From the NCBI GenBank assembly GCA_916613615.1, contig OU744730.1:37123315-37187314 (forward strand): a stretch of DNA of 64,000 nucleotides, in the 5' to 3' direction. The notes beneath the pieces were generated by a model. It searched no databases and was not told where the DNA came from. It saw only the letters and a list, made by a program, of their open reading frames with translations. A program made the translations under genes and the position numbers. The DNA is from Steromphala cineraria (Eukaryota > Mollusca > Gastropoda > Trochida > Trochidae). Of the stretch, positions 62,911 through 64,000 are shown one piece after another; position 1 is the first letter of the stretch, and each line of letters begins with the position of its first letter.

Positions 62911-64000
62911 AATTAAATGTATTGTAGATTTCAGGTCATTTCATTTTGGGCGAATGCCTCCAAAATAAAACCGCTTGACATTTCTCTCTTGTCTTCATGC
63001 ATGTGAATTTCCATCGTACTTTCGTGGTCGCCCTCGACTTCGCAGTTCGCACCACCTCACTCATAGTAAAAAAAGTTTTTTTCAGAAAGATATCTAAGTC
63101 ACTTAATTCACATGAAGTTTTTATGTTTGGAAAAATGCAACACTGTGTATAATTGGGAGTTAGCGGCAGCGCTGACGAATCTTTGATGTTTATATTCGAA
63201 CGCCGAAGCGAATCCACTTTTCTTCTCGGTGTCCTACTGATTGAGCCTAGCCATTTTAGGTGTCATATGTAGACTTCAATAAACAATCTGTCTGTCTGTC
63301 ATATTTACTTATGCAATCATTATTACCAAATCCCCTACAATTTAAACATCCAAGTTACTACAACATCGACCAAACAATCAACTGACAATAATCCTAATGG
63401 CCACCATGATCAAGGCTTCGAGTTCGATCGGCTTTCCTCCGCCATTTTTAATTGTTAACATTGCGAGAAAACAAATATGCTGTATCATGCTAATTCATTA
63501 AGTAAATCAAGAAAAAAATAATTGATTGATAGAAGAGGGATTCATAATAAAAGTTATCAGTAACGAGTCTAACGACAATGTTTTGTGGCAGTAAATGCCA
63601 GTAATGCATCCCACGCTCGTAGCTACGATGATTTGCTTCATTTCACGATGTTTTTCTTTTTTGAGCGATACACTTTATTCTTTGTCAAATTGTTAAACAA
63701 CTGAAATGTTAACCTCATGAACATATTTGAAATTAAATGTGAAATAATCATGTAAAAATCATATATATTCTTTAACAGAAAGTCCTCCAGAATTTTGTTT
63801 CGACAAAAATTACTCCGCTGGAAGTGCTTGTCAGCTTTGATTATTTTCGCTATTTTTTTTGCTTTGAAGGGCGGATTAGAACTAATTACCAAACATGACA
63901 TAGTTATTAACATAAAAAAATAGAAAAGAAATTGATTTTATATAAAAAGTGACGTGTAGTGTTCAAAAGGGAATTCCCTCCCGAATATTTGTGGAACAAG
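62911..64000. other. Intergenic DNA at the window end
   Basis: Short frames at 62936-63217 and 63638-63913 lack motifs. AATAAACAATC followed by (TCTG)n at 63279-63300 looks like the tail of a LINE or SINE. No gene is supported. Confidence 0.4.

Overview
The window looks like nuclear DNA from an invertebrate, most probably a mollusc (inference). Genes are sparse and split by introns, several LINE families and DNA transposons are nested in each other, tandem arrays fill introns, and dispersed repeats end in stacked GGAC tracts, as I associate with molluscan genomes. There is no operon, prokaryotic RBS, CRISPR array or complete tRNA gene.

Two host genes are visible. On the plus strand a terminal exon of an EF-hand protein (1256-1456) lies directly behind a minisatellite whose unit resembles its own splice acceptor. 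On the minus strand four exons (44700-45006, 39145-39240, 32566-32756, 21394-21474) join with matching phases into a 224-residue membrane-anchored ML-domain (NPC2/MD-2/GM2A-like) lipid-binding protein. The gene covers 23.6 kb. Introns 1 and 2 are largely minisatellites (units of 19, 35 and 54 bp), and intron 3 holds a dead Tc1 element and a 7.16-kb virus-like element.

Mobile DNA fills most of the rest. (a) 7.6-10.0 kb: a dispersed repeat split by a Mutator-like element with a 9-bp target duplication, itself hit by a 5'-truncated LINE. (b) 10.5-16.9 kb: a LINE 3' end split by a 6.0-kb element with 71-bp inverted ends and a 5-bp target duplication; inside it lie a broken C2H2 zinc-finger gene and a 3.4-kb fold-back element with 541-bp arms. 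(c) 22.7-24.0 kb: a decayed Tc1-like element. (d) 24.1-31.3 kb: a compact Polinton/Maverick-related element (AG...CT ends, about 600-bp inverted repeats, 6-bp target duplication AACCAA) with a packaging-type ATPase and small basic or Cys-rich proteins, but no polymerase, integrase or capsid gene that I can see. (e) 48.2-61.5 kb: LINE remnants of at least two lineages, a hAT transposase relic, a 2-kb DNA element inside a LINE, and one intact mariner (58436-59738). (f) 62.0-62.9 kb: two hAT-type MITEs.

The most notable items are the Polinton-like mini-element inside a host intron, the splice-site minisatellites next to two exons, and the nested insertions whose target duplications can be read base by base.
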